From an uncultured Spirochaetaceae bacterium (GTDB lineage Bacteria; Spirochaetota; Spirochaetia; Treponematales; Treponemataceae): a stretch of DNA of 64,000 nucleotides. The DNA is taken from positions 1 through 64,000 of the forward strand of contig CACYWZ010000001.1 of the NCBI GenBank assembly GCA_902778325.1, written 5' to 3'. The notes beneath the pieces were generated by a model, which had not been told where the DNA came from, did not search any database, and worked only from the letters and a program-made list of their open reading frames with translations. Shown here piece by piece: positions 35,501 to 44,727 of the stretch. The translations under genes and the position numbers were made by a program. Positions within the stretch are counted from its first letter, which is position 1. The number at the start of each line of letters is the position of its first letter.

Positions 35501-35830
35501 CTAGGCACTCAGGCGCAATTTGCAATCGTTACAATTCTTGTTGCAGAGCTTTTCAATCTTGTTTGAAACGCATGAAACTTCGACTTCAATCATGCGCTGA
35601 ATTACAATCTCTTCGACTGTTGCATCAAACAAGTGTGCAAGCACCAGCAAGTTGTCGATTGTTGGAATTGACTTTCCACTTTCCCAAGCATAAACAGACT
35701 GCGGATATTCAAAACCGAATACAGCTTGAATATCGTGGACAGTGTATCCACTTTTGATTCTGAGTGATTTGATTTGTGCACCGGTTGCTTTCAGATCAAC
35801 AACCGGCCTTTGAATAGTTACAGTTCTCAT
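35501..35830 (-). CDS. XRE-family regulator with C-terminal Cys cluster
   Basis: 109 residues from ATG 35830, which has GGAG nine bases upstream; an earlier in-frame ATG at 35842 is possible. Helix-turn-helix at about 17-70: IKSLRIKSGYTVHDIQAVFG, QSVYAWESGKSIPTIDNLLVLA. The last 25 residues hold four cysteines (CVSN, CNKNCNDC), suggesting a metal or redox sensor. It overlaps the end of the 62-residue gene upstream. Two AAACTRTTAGTTT palindromes lie about 320 bp upstream and may be its targets. Confidence 0.78.
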   Translation of the reverse strand: MRTVTIQRPVVDLKATGAQIKSLRIKSGYTVHDIQAVFGFEYPQSVYAWESGKSIPTIDNLLVLAHLFDATVEEIVIQRMIEVEVSCVSNKIEKLCNKNCNDCKLRLSA

Positions 35831-35984
35831 ATGATTTTTCTCCATTAACAAAAACTCCATTATCTTTTATGTCTGCACTTAGCAAGCCATAAATCCAAGG
35901 TGTGCGTAGAATTGTCGAATAGCATCTCTTTTTGCCTGTCATCGCACGAGATAATTTTGTAATGTCAAATGTGTCTGTGCTCAT
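35796..35984 (-). CDS. small hypothetical protein (62 aa)
   Basis: MSTDTFDITKLSRAMTGKK at the start; basic, no TM segment, not recognised. ATG 35984 has AAAGGAG at good spacing, so it is likely translated. It overlaps the start of the XRE gene by 35 bases in another frame, which implies translational coupling. Confidence 0.5.
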   Translation of the reverse strand: MSTDTFDITKLSRAMTGKKRCYSTILRTPWIYGLLSADIKDNGVFVNGEKSYENCNYSKAGC

Positions 35985-36144
35985 TACGCACTCCTTTCAT
36001 AAAAGATATTTTTACGCCAACGGCGCAGCGGGTTTTTGTCTCAGGCTTATAAAACCAATGAGACACGGCGCTCGGCTTCTTAGGGCCAGCGACTTTAATT
36101 TGTGTTTTGTAGATTCACTTTAGCAAATAAATTTTCATTTGTCA

Positions 36145-36199
36145 TTAAACTGTTAGTTTAAAATTGCGAGTTTTCGACCTAGTAAACTATTAGTTTAAA
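36145..36199. promoter_or_regulatory. two matching palindromes (operator-like)
   Basis: TTAAACTGTTAGTTTAAA (36145-36162) and AAACTATTAGTTT (36184-36196), same core AAACTRTTAGTTT, 37 bp apart. They lie upstream of the small-protein/XRE pair and over the 3' end of the antitoxin-like fragment. Consistent with paired repressor sites. Confidence 0.5.
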
Positions 36200-36305
36200 T
36201 TTGAAGTTCTTCTCGAATCTCTTTCATCGCCTGTTCAAAATCCTGTGCCCGACCTTCTTCAATATCTGCCAGCCCTTCAAACAATTGATTAGGGCGTAAA
36301 GACAA
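36195..36305 (-). pseudogene. C-terminal fragment of a small antitoxin-like gene
   Basis: 37 codons reading SLRPNQLFEGLADIEEGRAQ then DFEQAMKEIREEL and a stop. An amphipathic acidic tail like this is common at the end of type II antitoxins, but the family cannot be fixed. A stop lies just upstream, and it abuts the hsdM fragment on the other strand, so both look like leftovers of one rearrangement. Confidence 0.4.
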
Positions 36306-36691
36306 ACGTGCTTTTCTTTACCCGCGGAAAAACAGACAAGAACAATACAAAAGAAGTATGGTTCTATGACCTTCGCACCAATATGCCGAGTTTTGGCAAA
36401 ACAAACCAACTCAAAAAAGAGCATTTTGCCGACTTCATCAAAGCCTACACCGCAGAAGACCGTACTTCTGTTAAGGACGAACGCTGGAACTGCTTTACCC
36501 GCAAAGAGATTGAAGAAAAAGGAAACAGCCTTGACCTTGGGCTTATCCGCGACGAAAGCATTCTGGATTATGAGGACCTTCCCGACCCAATCGACAGCGC
36601 AGAAGACGCAATCGAGCAACTTGAGCAGGCAGCAGATTTAATAAAAGATGTTGTGCGGGAGCTGAAAAAGACGGAGATAACTGAGGATTAA
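36293..36691 (+). pseudogene. C-terminal fragment of a second HsdM (N-6 DNA methylase)
   Basis: 132 codons open from 36293. GVKTNVLFFTRGKTDKNNTK, VWFYDLRTNMPSFGKTN and HFADFIKAY match the C-terminal third of type I methyltransferases, after the catalytic domain. No SAM-binding or NPPF motif and no start. It is not similar enough to the 22.7-kb hsdM to be its copy, so a different type I system once stood here. Confidence 0.8.
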
Positions 36692-37262
36692 TTCTCTTCT
36701 GTCATTGGAAAACTTGTTTCGGTGCTTCGACTCCGCTCAGCAACCGCGGTCATTGAGCATAGTCGAAATGCGGTCATTGAGCGGAGTCGAAATGAATGCA
36801 GCGAAATAAGGAAAGGCACGCACGCGGATGCTGAAACAAGTTCAGCATGACGGGCACACGAACTTCCACGAAATAAGGAAAGCTGACTTTGATGAAAGAC
36901 GAGTTTCCTCAAAATAAGGAAGGCTGACTTTGTTGAAAGATGGGTTTCCTCAAAATAAGGAAGGCTGACCTTGCTGAAAGCGAGTTTCCTTAAAATAAGG
37001 AAGGCTGACCTTGTTGAAAGATGGGTTTCCTTAAAATAAGGAAGGCTGACTTTATCGAAAGCGAGTTTCCTTAAAATAAGGAAAGGTACGCGGATGCAGA
37101 AACAAGTTTGAGCATGACACACACGCACAAGAATTGTCACGGGAGAACTTACTTCGACTACGCTCAGCAAGCGAAGGTGGTGAATGAGAATTACTCTCCT
37201 CTTGATAAAATGAAAAATCTCATTCAAAATGCTTTTCAGCGAATACGCTAAGGAGTTATTTT
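36692..37262. repeat. intergenic repeat block: palindromic words and a 40-41-bp tandem array
   Basis: At 36726-36739 and 36778-36791 a 14-bp inverted repeat TTCGACTCCGCTCA. At about 36900-37085 five tandem units with GTTTCCT at 36903, 36944, 36984, 37025 and 37065 (period 40-41). Each unit contains TTTCCTTAAAATAAGGAA, a near palindrome, and GGCTGACYTTG. An open frame across it on the minus strand only reflects the repeat. No gene seen. Confidence 0.8.
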
Positions 37263-38330
37263 ATGATTAGACTAAAAAAGATAATTGCCGCATGTGCAAT
37301 TATGACGGTTGCAGTTGCAGCTTTTGCGGAGACACGCGAGGCGCTTTCAAAAATCGCTGTGAACAAGAAAGGCTCAAACTTCCAGTATTGGACAAAGGAT
37401 TCTGCTGCTCTTGAGTCGCTCAAATCTTATGTGAAAGACGCAACAAACAAAAAGAGCGCAAACTTTATCCCTGTTGAAGACCGCATTGCTGTTTTCGATA
37501 TGGACGGAACGCTTCTTGGTGAGCGCTCACCTTGCTACTTTGAGTGGATGATGTATCTTGAGCGCGCTCTCAATGACGAGTCATACACGCCGTCAGAAGA
37601 GGACCGCGCTTATGCGGAAGTTGTCAAAGACGCGATTTACAACAGCGGAATTCCTGGCGATATGGAAGGAAAAGAGGCTCGCTCTCAGTCTTCTGTTTTT
37701 GCGGGAATGACGCAGGAAGAATATGCAGAGTATGTGAAGAAGTTCATGGAAACAAAGGCTGAAGGGCTGACAAACCTCAAGCGCGGAGAGGAGTTCTATC
37801 TTCCGATGCTCGAAGTTGTTTCATTCCTCAACAACAACGATTTCACGGTTTACATCGTTTCCGGCTCTGACCGCGACGCAATCCGCATTCTTGTTGACGG
37901 TGTTCTTGACGTGAAGCCGAATCACATTATTGGAACAGACGCGATGATTCTTGCAGAAAATCAGGGCGACAAAGACGGCTTGGATTACACTTTCAAGAAG
38001 GAAGGCGAAAAGCTCGTTCGTGGTCAGTTCTTGCTCAAAGACGTGAAGATGAACAAGGTGCTGAACATCGCTCAGGAAATCGGAAAGCGCCCGGTTCTTG
38101 CTTTCGGAAACTCTTCAGGAGATTCATCAATGTTCAACTACACGATTTCAAACCCGCAGTACAAGGGTTTGGCGTTCTCGCTTTGTTGCGATGACCTTGA
38201 GGACGACCTCGGAAACACTGCGAAGGCTGACAAGATGAAGGCAGATTGCGAGAAGAACGGCTGGATTGCTGTTTCAATGCGCGATGATTGGACAACGATT
38301 TACGGTTACAACGTAAAGGTTGAAAAGTAA
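37263..38330 (+). CDS. secreted HAD-superfamily phosphatase
   Basis: 355 residues. Signal peptide MIRLKKIIAACAIMTVAVAAFAET, so periplasmic or outer-surface. HAD motif I IAVFDMDGTLLGE (nucleophile Asp), motif II YIVSGSDRD, motif III Lys region and motif IV LAFGNSSGDSSMF (Asp). It probably dephosphorylates small organic phosphates outside the cytoplasm. AAGGAG precedes the ATG; a terminator follows. Single gene. Substrate unknown. Confidence 0.82.
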   Translation: MIRLKKIIAACAIMTVAVAAFAETREALSKIAVNKKGSNFQYWTKDSAALESLKSYVKDATNKKSANFIPVEDRIAVFDMDGTLLGERSPCYFEWMMYLERALNDESYTPSEEDRAYAEVVKDAIYNSGIPGDMEGKEARSQSSVFAGMTQEEYAEYVKKFMETKAEGLTNLKRGEEFYLPMLEVVSFLNNNDFTVYIVSGSDRDAIRILVDGVLDVKPNHIIGTDAMILAENQGDKDGLDYTFKKEGEKLVRGQFLLKDVKMNKVLNIAQEIGKRPVLAFGNSSGDSSMFNYTISNPQYKGLAFSLCCDDLEDDLGNTAKADKMKADCEKNGWIAVSMRDDWTTIYGYNVKVEK

Positions 38331-38354
38331 AGTTTAACAACTTTACTTTCTTTC

Positions 38355-38395
38355 AGGACTGAATGTGCTGTTTATGCGCTTTCAGTCCTTTTTTT
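38355..38395 (+). terminator. terminator of the HAD phosphatase gene
   Basis: AGGACTGAA (38355-38363) pairs with TTCAGTCCT (38381-38389), followed by seven T. Confidence 0.85.
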
Positions 38396-38411
38396 GTGTG
38401 GGCGTGTTTTG

Positions 38412-39320
38412 CTATTTTCGGCCGATTGTGTCGCGCTTTTGCCCCGAAAGGTCAAGGAAAATCTCAACGTCGTGAAAGCCGTTCTCGCGAAAAAGCGCGG
38501 CTGTTTCATCAGCGTTGTACTCTCCGCTTTCAACGATTAGCGTTCCGTGCGGGGCAAGGTGGGAAAATGATTGGGGAACAAGAGAGCGCATAATGCCAAG
38601 ACCGTCGTTTTCGGCTGTCGCGTTCCCAAATAAATCAACATCGCCATCGAGAGCAAGAATCGGCTCGGCTCTCCCATCGTCAAGGAGCGAAAGCGCTTCG
38701 GCGTGCGGGATATACGGGGGGTTTGACAAAATGATGTCGAATTTCAGCGGAAGGGCGGCAAACAAGTTGCTCCTGACAAAGCGGACTCGCTCACGATATT
38801 CGCTTTCGATGAGAGCCTCAGCGTTTTTCTTGGCGACTTCGAGAGCCTTTTCGCTTATGTCCACAAGAGTGAACGACGGAAGCATTTCGCGCGGGAAAAT
38901 CTTTTGCTCAATGCACTCCGCCAAGAGCGAAAGACCAATGCAGCCGCTTCCTGTGCACATATCGCAAACGTTCAGAATGCGATTTGTTCCTCGAAGGCTC
39001 GAAAGTTCTTCAAGCGCCTTTTCAACGAGCAATTCAGTGTCTGGTTTTGGGATTAAAACATCGGGGGTGACAAAAAAATCGCGGGCGAAAAACTCCTTTT
39101 TTCCTGTTATGTACGCGATAGGAAGCCCTGTTTTTCGTTTTTCGATGAGTGAAACAAATTGCGATAATTGGGTGTCAGGAAGCTCGCTGTCTTTTTGGAA
39201 AAGAAGCTCTGTTTTTGTCTTTCCGCTCACAAATTGAAGAAGGCACTCGCTGTCAAGGCGCGCTGATGGCGATGAGGTGAGATTTTTTGCGCCGAAATCT
39301 TTTGCTTGTTGTATTGTCAT
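38412..39320 (-). CDS. prmC: peptide chain release factor N5-glutamine methyltransferase
   Basis: 302 residues. Methylates the GGQ glutamine of RF1/RF2. N-terminal helical domain to about 90, SAM motif VCDMCTGSGCIGLSLL and catalytic ILSNPPYIPHAEA, then PILALDGDVDLFG as in PrmC/HemK. Convergent with the HAD phosphatase gene and downstream of leuS on the same strand. Full length. Confidence 0.93.
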   Translation of the reverse strand: MTIQQAKDFGAKNLTSSPSARLDSECLLQFVSGKTKTELLFQKDSELPDTQLSQFVSLIEKRKTGLPIAYITGKKEFFARDFFVTPDVLIPKPDTELLVEKALEELSSLRGTNRILNVCDMCTGSGCIGLSLLAECIEQKIFPREMLPSFTLVDISEKALEVAKKNAEALIESEYRERVRFVRSNLFAALPLKFDIILSNPPYIPHAEALSLLDDGRAEPILALDGDVDLFGNATAENDGLGIMRSLVPQSFSHLAPHGTLIVESGEYNADETAALFRENGFHDVEIFLDLSGQKRDTIGRK

Positions 39321-39394
39321 AAAACTATTATCGGTATTTTCTTTTCCAGCATAGTGCTAGCGACTTTCAAATCCACTTGCTTGAGGATAAAAAA

Positions 39395-39417
39395 TCCCCT
39401 CTCCAAAATGGCGAGGG
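39395..39417 (-). terminator. terminator of leuS
   Basis: Minus strand CCCCTCGCC-ATTTT-GGAGAGGGG followed by ATTTTTT. Confidence 0.8.
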
Positions 39418-39454
39418 GGTTGGGGGGTGAGGTCTACAAAACAGCTCTCGGCTG

Positions 39455-42001
39455 TTATTTTACTACCACGTTGACCAGTTTTCCTGGGACAACGATAATC
39501 TTTGCGACTGTCTTGCCCTCGGTGAACTTCTTAAAGCCCTCGGTTTCTTTTGCAAGAGCCTCAAGTGTTGCGCTATCGGTGTTTGCCGCCGCTTCGAACT
39601 TGGCGCGGAGCTTTCCGTTAATCATAACAGGGAACTCCTTTGTATCGTCTTTGCAGAACTCTTCGCTAAAGGTCGGATAGCTCTCATATGCCAAAGTCTT
39701 GTCGTGTCCTGCCTTCTGCCAAAGCTCTTCGGCAAGATGCGGAGCGTAAGGCGCGATTAAAAGCACGAAGCCTTCCCACATTGCGCGAGGAAGCGAATCG
39801 AGCTTTGAAGCCTCGTTGACGAAAATCATCATCTGGCTGATTGCTACGTTGAAATCGAGGTTCGCTGTGTCTTCGCTGACCTTCTTCACGGTCTTTGCGT
39901 ATGTCTTTCGAAGAGAAGAAAGAGCCTTGTCTTCAATCTTGCCCGTGATGTCGATGTCGGTCAATGGCTTTTCGCTCATCGTCCAAATCTTGTCGAGGAA
40001 GCGGTTCACGCCAATCAAGCCCTGTGTGTTCCACGGCTTCGACACTGTGAGCGGTCCCATGAACATCTCGTACATTCTCACGCTGTCTGCCCCGTAAGTC
40101 TTAATCATCTCATCGGGATTGACGACGTTCTTCAAGGATTTAGACATCTTTGCAACGACTTTTTCAAGCTCCTCGCCGTCTTCCTTGCTGTAATACTTGC
40201 CGTCTTTCTCTTCCACCATATCCACAGCCACAAGCGACTTGTTTTTGCGCTGATATGCAAAGCTCGTAATCATTCCTTGATTTACAAGACGCTGGAACGG
40301 CTCTTTTGTGCTGACAATTCCGAGGTCATAGAGAACCTTGTGCCAGAAGCGAGCATAGAGCAAATGCAAAACCGCATGCTCCGCGCCGCCGACGTAGAGG
40401 TCAACAGGCATCCAGTAATTTTCCTTTGCCTTGTCTGCGAAAGCCTCGCTGTTCTTTGGGTCGATGTAGCGAAGATAATACCAGCAGCTACCCGCCCACT
40501 GAGGCATTGTGTTGGTTTCTCTACGAGCTGCGCCTCCGCATTTTGGACACTTGCAGTTCACCCAATCCGTGATGTTAGCAAGAGGGCTTTCTCCCGTGCC
40601 TGTCGGCTGATAGCTCTTGACAGCAGGAAGTTCGAGCGGGAGTTCGCTTTCTGGAACAGGAACAGTGCCGCAAGTCGGACAATGCACGAGCGGAATAGGC
40701 TCTCCCCAATAACGCTGACGGCTGAAAACCCAGTCGCGCAACTTGTAGTTAACCGCCTTTTTGCCAATGCCCTTTTCTGCAAGGAACTCAAGCATTTTGG
40801 CGATTGCGTCTTTCTTGTTTAATCCATCGAGGAATTCTGAATTGACGTGAATACCGTCTTCTGTCCAAGCCTGTGTTTGCACATCGACTTCGCTTTTGAG
40901 GACTTCGATAATCGGGAGATTGAACTTCTTTGCAAACTCCCAGTCGCGCGTATCGTGGGCAGGAACAGCCATAATCGCGCCAGTGCCGTAAGAAATAAGG
41001 ACATAATCCGCAATCCAAATCGGAATGAGCTTGCCGTTCACGGGGTTAATCGCATAGCTTCCGCTGAAAACGCCCGTCTTTGTCTTTGCAAGGTCGGTTC
41101 TTTCAAGGTCGCTCTTCTTTGCAGCCTCTTCAACGTAGGCTTCAACAGCCGCTTTCTGCTCTTCGGTCGTGAGAGTCTTCACCAGCGGGTGCTCAGGAGA
41201 AACAACCATATATGTCGCGCCAAAAAGCGTATCACAGCGAGTTGTGTAAACGGTCAAAGTCTTGTCTGTCGGCTTTCCGTCTTTGTCTGCAACGGTGAAA
41301 TTGACTTCTGCGCCCTCGCTTCTGCCAATCCAGTTTCTCTGCATAGCCTTAACGCTTTCGCTCCAATCCAAGCCGTCGAGGTCTTCGAGAAGTCTGTCTG
41401 CATAGGCGGTAATCTTCAAAATCCACTGTCTGATTGTCTTGTGAGTAACCTGTGTGCCGCAGCGGTCGCAATGACCTTCTTTGACTTCCTCGTTTGCCAA
41501 ACCTGTCAAGCACTTAGGACACCAGTTAATAGGGGTTTCTGCTTCGTAAGCAAGACCTCTCTTGTAGAGCTGAAGGAAAATCCACTGAGTCCACTTGTAA
41601 TAATCTGGGGTACAAGTGCGCACTTCTCTGTCCCAATCGTAAGAAAAGCCGAGAGCCTTAATCTGCTCGGTAAAATGCTCGATGTTCTTGAATGTGGTTT
41701 CGGCGGGGTGTGTGCCTGTTTTGATAGCGTAGTTTTCGGCAGGAAGACCGAAAGCGTCGTATCCCATCGGGTGCAAAACGTTGTAGCCGTTCATACGGAG
41801 ATAGCGGCAATAGATGTCGGTTGCGGTGTAGCCCTCTGGGTGACCAACGTGCAAGCCAGCTCCCGACGGATACGGGAACATATCAAGGACATAGCGGCGT
41901 TTTTCTTTTGGGAAAGACGGGTCTTCGGTTGCGCGGAAAGTCTTGTTGTCCGCCCAATATTTCTGCCATTTCGGCTCGATAGTTTGGAAAGGATATGCCA
42001 T
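39455..42001 (-). CDS. leuS: leucyl-tRNA synthetase
   Basis: 848 residues, class I synthetase charging tRNA-Leu. HIGH-type motif [14 protein letters not shown], editing (CP1) domain at about 225-415 ([30 protein letters not shown]), KMSKS motif [17 protein letters not shown]-terminal tRNA-binding domain ([11 protein letters not shown]). Two zinc-type Cys clusters: [12 protein letters not shown] and [11 protein letters not shown]. Complete and normal length. Long plus-strand frames across it are shadows. Confidence 0.97.
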   Translation of the reverse strand: MAYPFQTIEPKWQKYWADNKTFRATEDPSFPKEKRRYVLDMFPYPSGAGLHVGHPEGYTATDIYCRYLRMNGYNVLHPMGYDAFGLPAENYAIKTGTHPAETTFKNIEHFTEQIKALGFSYDWDREVRTCTPDYYKWTQWIFLQLYKRGLAYEAETPINWCPKCLTGLANEEVKEGHCDRCGTQVTHKTIRQWILKITAYADRLLEDLDGLDWSESVKAMQRNWIGRSEGAEVNFTVADKDGKPTDKTLTVYTTRCDTLFGATYMVVSPEHPLVKTLTTEEQKAAVEAYVEEAAKKSDLERTDLAKTKTGVFSGSYAINPVNGKLIPIWIADYVLISYGTGAIMAVPAHDTRDWEFAKKFNLPIIEVLKSEVDVQTQAWTEDGIHVNSEFLDGLNKKDAIAKMLEFLAEKGIGKKAVNYKLRDWVFSRQRYWGEPIPLVHCPTCGTVPVPESELPLELPAVKSYQPTGTGESPLANITDWVNCKCPKCGGAARRETNTMPQWAGSCWYYLRYIDPKNSEAFADKAKENYWMPVDLYVGGAEHAVLHLLYARFWHKVLYDLGIVSTKEPFQRLVNQGMITSFAYQRKNKSLVAVDMVEEKDGKYYSKEDGEELEKVVAKMSKSLKNVVNPDEMIKTYGADSVRMYEMFMGPLTVSKPWNTQGLIGVNRFLDKIWTMSEKPLTDIDITGKIEDKALSSLRKTYAKTVKKVSEDTANLDFNVAISQMMIFVNEASKLDSLPRAMWEGFVLLIAPYAPHLAEELWQKAGHDKTLAYESYPTFSEEFCKDDTKEFPVMINGKLRAKFEAAANTDSATLEALAKETEGFKKFTEGKTVAKIIVVPGKLVNVVVK

Positions 42002-42074
42002 AAAAAGCCTCTTTTTGCAAAAGTTGCCCTATCATAGCATTTTACGCCCTCTTTGTAAAAGCCATATTATTGCC

Positions 42075-43340
42075 TTATGAGTTTTTCATTAGGGAAAGAA
42101 AGAGAGGGGTGATAGCTGGGTCGAATTGTTTTCCGATGTTCTCTGCAATATAGGAAAGTGCCCTCTCTCTAGGCAAAGCCTTTTTATATACTCTTTCCAT
42201 CGTAAGCGCGTCATACACGTCTGCAATCGCCATAATTCGCGCTTCTATAGGTATTTCTTCACCCTTTAATCCTTCGGGATAACCAGAGCCGTCCCATTTT
42301 TCGTGATGATACTTTGCAACATTGTACACAAGCTGTATATACTCGTTATCTGTTATGTCTTCGAGCAAATGCTTTACAATCTTTCCGCCCTCGCTCGTAT
42401 GCTTTTTTATTATTTCAAATTCCTCATCTGTCAATCTTGCTGTTTTTCGCAAAATAGTGTCTGGAACTACGAGTTTTCCAACATCGTGCAAAGGTGCTGC
42501 GCTTATCATCATATCAGCAAACTTTTCATCTATGTTGTAAATCCCTATTTCCATTGCCTTTTTCACAATCAATTCAACATAATGAGCTGTGTTTTTGATG
42601 TGCGTGCCTGTGTTTGAATCCCTGCTTTCCACCAAATCCGCGATACCGACAATGATTTTATCCTGCATAGCGCGGATTTTCTCATTTTTTTCGCTGATAC
42701 CTTTCATCATATCCTGCAAGGTCAGCCCCTCATAATACAGATAAAGCACAATCCCTGTTATCGTCATTCCGAAAAAAGCCGTACGCGTGGCACTGTGAAT
42801 TATCGAGGGAACTACACTGCAAAAAACAAGAAGCAAGGCTGTAATAAGAGTCAGCGCATCGCGATTTTGAAACCGCTTTGACAAATGATAGAGCATTGTA
42901 AGCTGATAGACGAACGTAATTGAATAAACAAGAATATAAATAAAATACCATTCTCCGCGCTTATAGCCCTCTGGAGTGATATTGATTATCTTTGCAAAAG
43001 GAAGAAGAGCGATTTCCACTCCAACATGAATAATTACGATTATCCAAAAGGGCTTTGCTGATTTCTTAAGCCCGCAGCCATAAGCCATCAAAATGGGGAG
43101 CATCGGAGTTATGCAAAACTCAAGCAACTTGAAGCACTGATGTATATTTGGGCTAACGGGGTGCAAGTTCAGCCACACGCCAATCCACTCAGCAATCGCT
43201 CCAATAGACATAAAGCCATAAAGCGCAGAAAACCAAAACTTTGAGGATTTGGGAATAGCTGTAACAGAATGAATGTGAAAAATCATTCCAATTGAAGCAA
43301 TAACACAAGTTACTATTAAAACACTATAAATTGAATTCAT
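42075..43340 (-). CDS. membrane HD-GYP domain protein (putative cyclic-di-GMP phosphodiesterase)
   Basis: 421 residues. The N-terminal about 215 residues form seven or so TM segments, like the 7TM sensor found on some kinases. The C-terminal HD-GYP domain has HDVGKLVVPD, HHEKWDGSGYPEGLKGEEIP and ARIMAIADVYDAL. It should degrade c-di-GMP in the cytoplasm in response to a membrane signal. Single gene after leuS. Activity is inferred from intact HD and GYP motifs. Confidence 0.88.
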   Translation of the reverse strand: MNSIYSVLIVTCVIASIGMIFHIHSVTAIPKSSKFWFSALYGFMSIGAIAEWIGVWLNLHPVSPNIHQCFKLLEFCITPMLPILMAYGCGLKKSAKPFWIIVIIHVGVEIALLPFAKIINITPEGYKRGEWYFIYILVYSITFVYQLTMLYHLSKRFQNRDALTLITALLLVFCSVVPSIIHSATRTAFFGMTITGIVLYLYYEGLTLQDMMKGISEKNEKIRAMQDKIIVGIADLVESRDSNTGTHIKNTAHYVELIVKKAMEIGIYNIDEKFADMMISAAPLHDVGKLVVPDTILRKTARLTDEEFEIIKKHTSEGGKIVKHLLEDITDNEYIQLVYNVAKYHHEKWDGSGYPEGLKGEEIPIEARIMAIADVYDALTMERVYKKALPRERALSYIAENIGKQFDPAITPLFLSLMKNS

Positions 43341-43760
43341 GGTCTACTTATATAAATCTTATAACGTTTTTGGAGGCACTTCTTATAATCACACGCCAAA
43401 ATCAGCCATATCATAACATTTTTTTACAAACTTGTTGAAGTTGTCACAGCCGCAAAAGGCAGTTTTGCTCACATTAAATCTTGCGAGTGCGAAAAATCAA
43501 AAAGACGAGCTCACATTAAATCTTGTGAGCAAGAAAAAACAAAAAGATGAGCCCACAATAAATAATGTCTAAAGCCTAATTTCAGAAACGACCTCACATC
43601 AAATCTAGCGAGCAGGAAAAAGCAAAAAGACAAGCTCACATAAAATAATGTCTAAAGCCTAATTTCAGAAACGACCTCGCATAAAATCTAGCGAGCAGGA
43701 AAAGACAAAAAAACGCCCTCACTAAAAACTTAGCGAGGGCATTCGCTGAAAAAGGCAGAA
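43341..43760. repeat. intergenic tandem array, 41-42-bp period
   Basis: Seven units starting at 43468, 43510, 43552, 43593, 43635, 43676 and 43718. Most begin with CTCACATTAAATCTTGTGAG-like imperfect palindromes followed by an A-rich linker (AAAAACAAAAAGA). Alternate units carry AATGTCTAAAGCCTAATTTC instead, so there is an 84-bp higher-order period. The last unit is the terminator of the LRR gene, suggesting the array grew by copying a terminator hairpin. No gene seen. Confidence 0.8.
43706..43740 (-). terminator. terminator of the LRR gene
   Basis: Minus strand GCCCTCGCTAA-GTTT-TTAGTGAGGGC (43740-43715) followed by GTTTTTTT. Confidence 0.85.
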
Positions 43761-44711
43761 TCAGCCGAAACTTACAGGGATTTCTCTGTGAGTTTTGCAG
43801 TGGATTTTATCAATGCCAGACGGAAATCCGACTTTTTTGCGGCTGTCTTCAAAGTGGATTTCTGTGATACCGTCAAGGCTCAAATAAGTATCAACGCCAA
43901 ACGTTTTGTAATCAGGCTTGTAGCCCTTTAGCTCCCTGAAGTCCATCGTATAGCCTTTGGGGACAGTGAGAACTCCGCGCTTTTTCGGCGGGCAAGCGAT
44001 AAGTTTCTTGTCCTTTTTGCCGTAAAGCACGTTATCGAACGCAACAAGGTTCTCGTTATCGGCTGCCACTGTTATTTCCTCTACAGAGGAGTTTTCAAGA
44101 ATCATATCTGTATTCCAACTACCGAGCATTTTTCCGCTTGCAATTCCAGCGCAAGATGCAGGAAGAGCAATAGATGTGATTTTCGGGTTTACGCCGTCAA
44201 GATAATTGTCTTCGTTGAAGTACAACTGCTCTACTGAAACATCTCCGTCTTTGCATTGCACACAAAGAGCAGAAACGACGTAACTCCAATCTTTTCCTTT
44301 TACGATATTGTTCCACTCTTCTTTTGTGCCTTCAAAGCGTATCTCAGAAAGCGAGGAGCATAGCAAAAAAGCTTTATCGCCAATCACTTTAAGGCTGTTC
44401 GGCAGCACAATGCGCTCAAGATTGCGGCAATAAGCAAAAGATGAGTTTCCAATAACTTGCAGTGAATCGGGAAGAGAAACTGAGAAAAGATTGAATCGAT
44501 AGCTGAATGTATCTCCGTCCAAAAATCTCAAATCGCAAAGAGATGTCAAATCAAGATTGATTTTCCGAGATTTTTCGCTATCGGTTAGCCAAAGACTATG
44601 CAAATCTTCGCTTTTTGCGCTTCCTTCGATTTTTATGTCGTATTCAGCGTCTGGCAAATCTTTGATTATTGATTTCGCTTCTTCGATATTCATTGAAAGT
44701 TGTACGCTCAT
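43761..44711 (-). CDS. BspA-like leucine-rich repeat protein
   Basis: 316 residues from ATG 44711 (GGAG upstream; a TTG at 44723 is less likely). LRR_5/BspA-type repeats: LFSVSLPDSLQVIGNSSFAY, LERIVLPNSLKVIGDKAFLL, LSEIRFEGTKEEW, then a second set (ITSIALPASCAGI, EEITVAADNENLVAFDNVLY, GVLTVPKGY). No signal peptide, so apparently cytoplasmic, unlike many surface BspA proteins. Role unknown. It starts 16 bp after the IMP cyclohydrolase gene and is probably cotranscribed. Confidence 0.82.
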   Translation of the reverse strand: MSVQLSMNIEEAKSIIKDLPDAEYDIKIEGSAKSEDLHSLWLTDSEKSRKINLDLTSLCDLRFLDGDTFSYRFNLFSVSLPDSLQVIGNSSFAYCRNLERIVLPNSLKVIGDKAFLLCSSLSEIRFEGTKEEWNNIVKGKDWSYVVSALCVQCKDGDVSVEQLYFNEDNYLDGVNPKITSIALPASCAGIASGKMLGSWNTDMILENSSVEEITVAADNENLVAFDNVLYGKKDKKLIACPPKKRGVLTVPKGYTMDFRELKGYKPDYKTFGVDTYLSLDGITEIHFEDSRKKVGFPSGIDKIHCKTHREIPVSFG

Positions 44712-44727
44712 CTTTTGCTCCAAAAAG

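Noticed and set aside
36900-37085. CRISPR array
   Set aside because: The units are conserved along their whole length, period 40-41 bp, so there are no distinct spacers and no cas genes nearby. The arrays at 43.5 and 56.1 kb fail for the same reason.
36688-37227. 179-residue minus-strand protein with LILRKL repeats
   Set aside because: Produced by the 81-bp double unit of the tandem array; no ribosome site or domain.
22553-37262. A second element using another copy of the tRNA-fMet att site around the defence island
   Set aside because: No third copy of the att core (AGGTTCGAGTCCTGCC) is visible to the right of 22.55 kb and there is no second integrase.
40847-42037. 396-codon plus-strand open frame across leuS
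   Set aside because: Shadow of the conserved leuS coding sequence; Cys/Phe/Val-rich composition typical of antisense frames.
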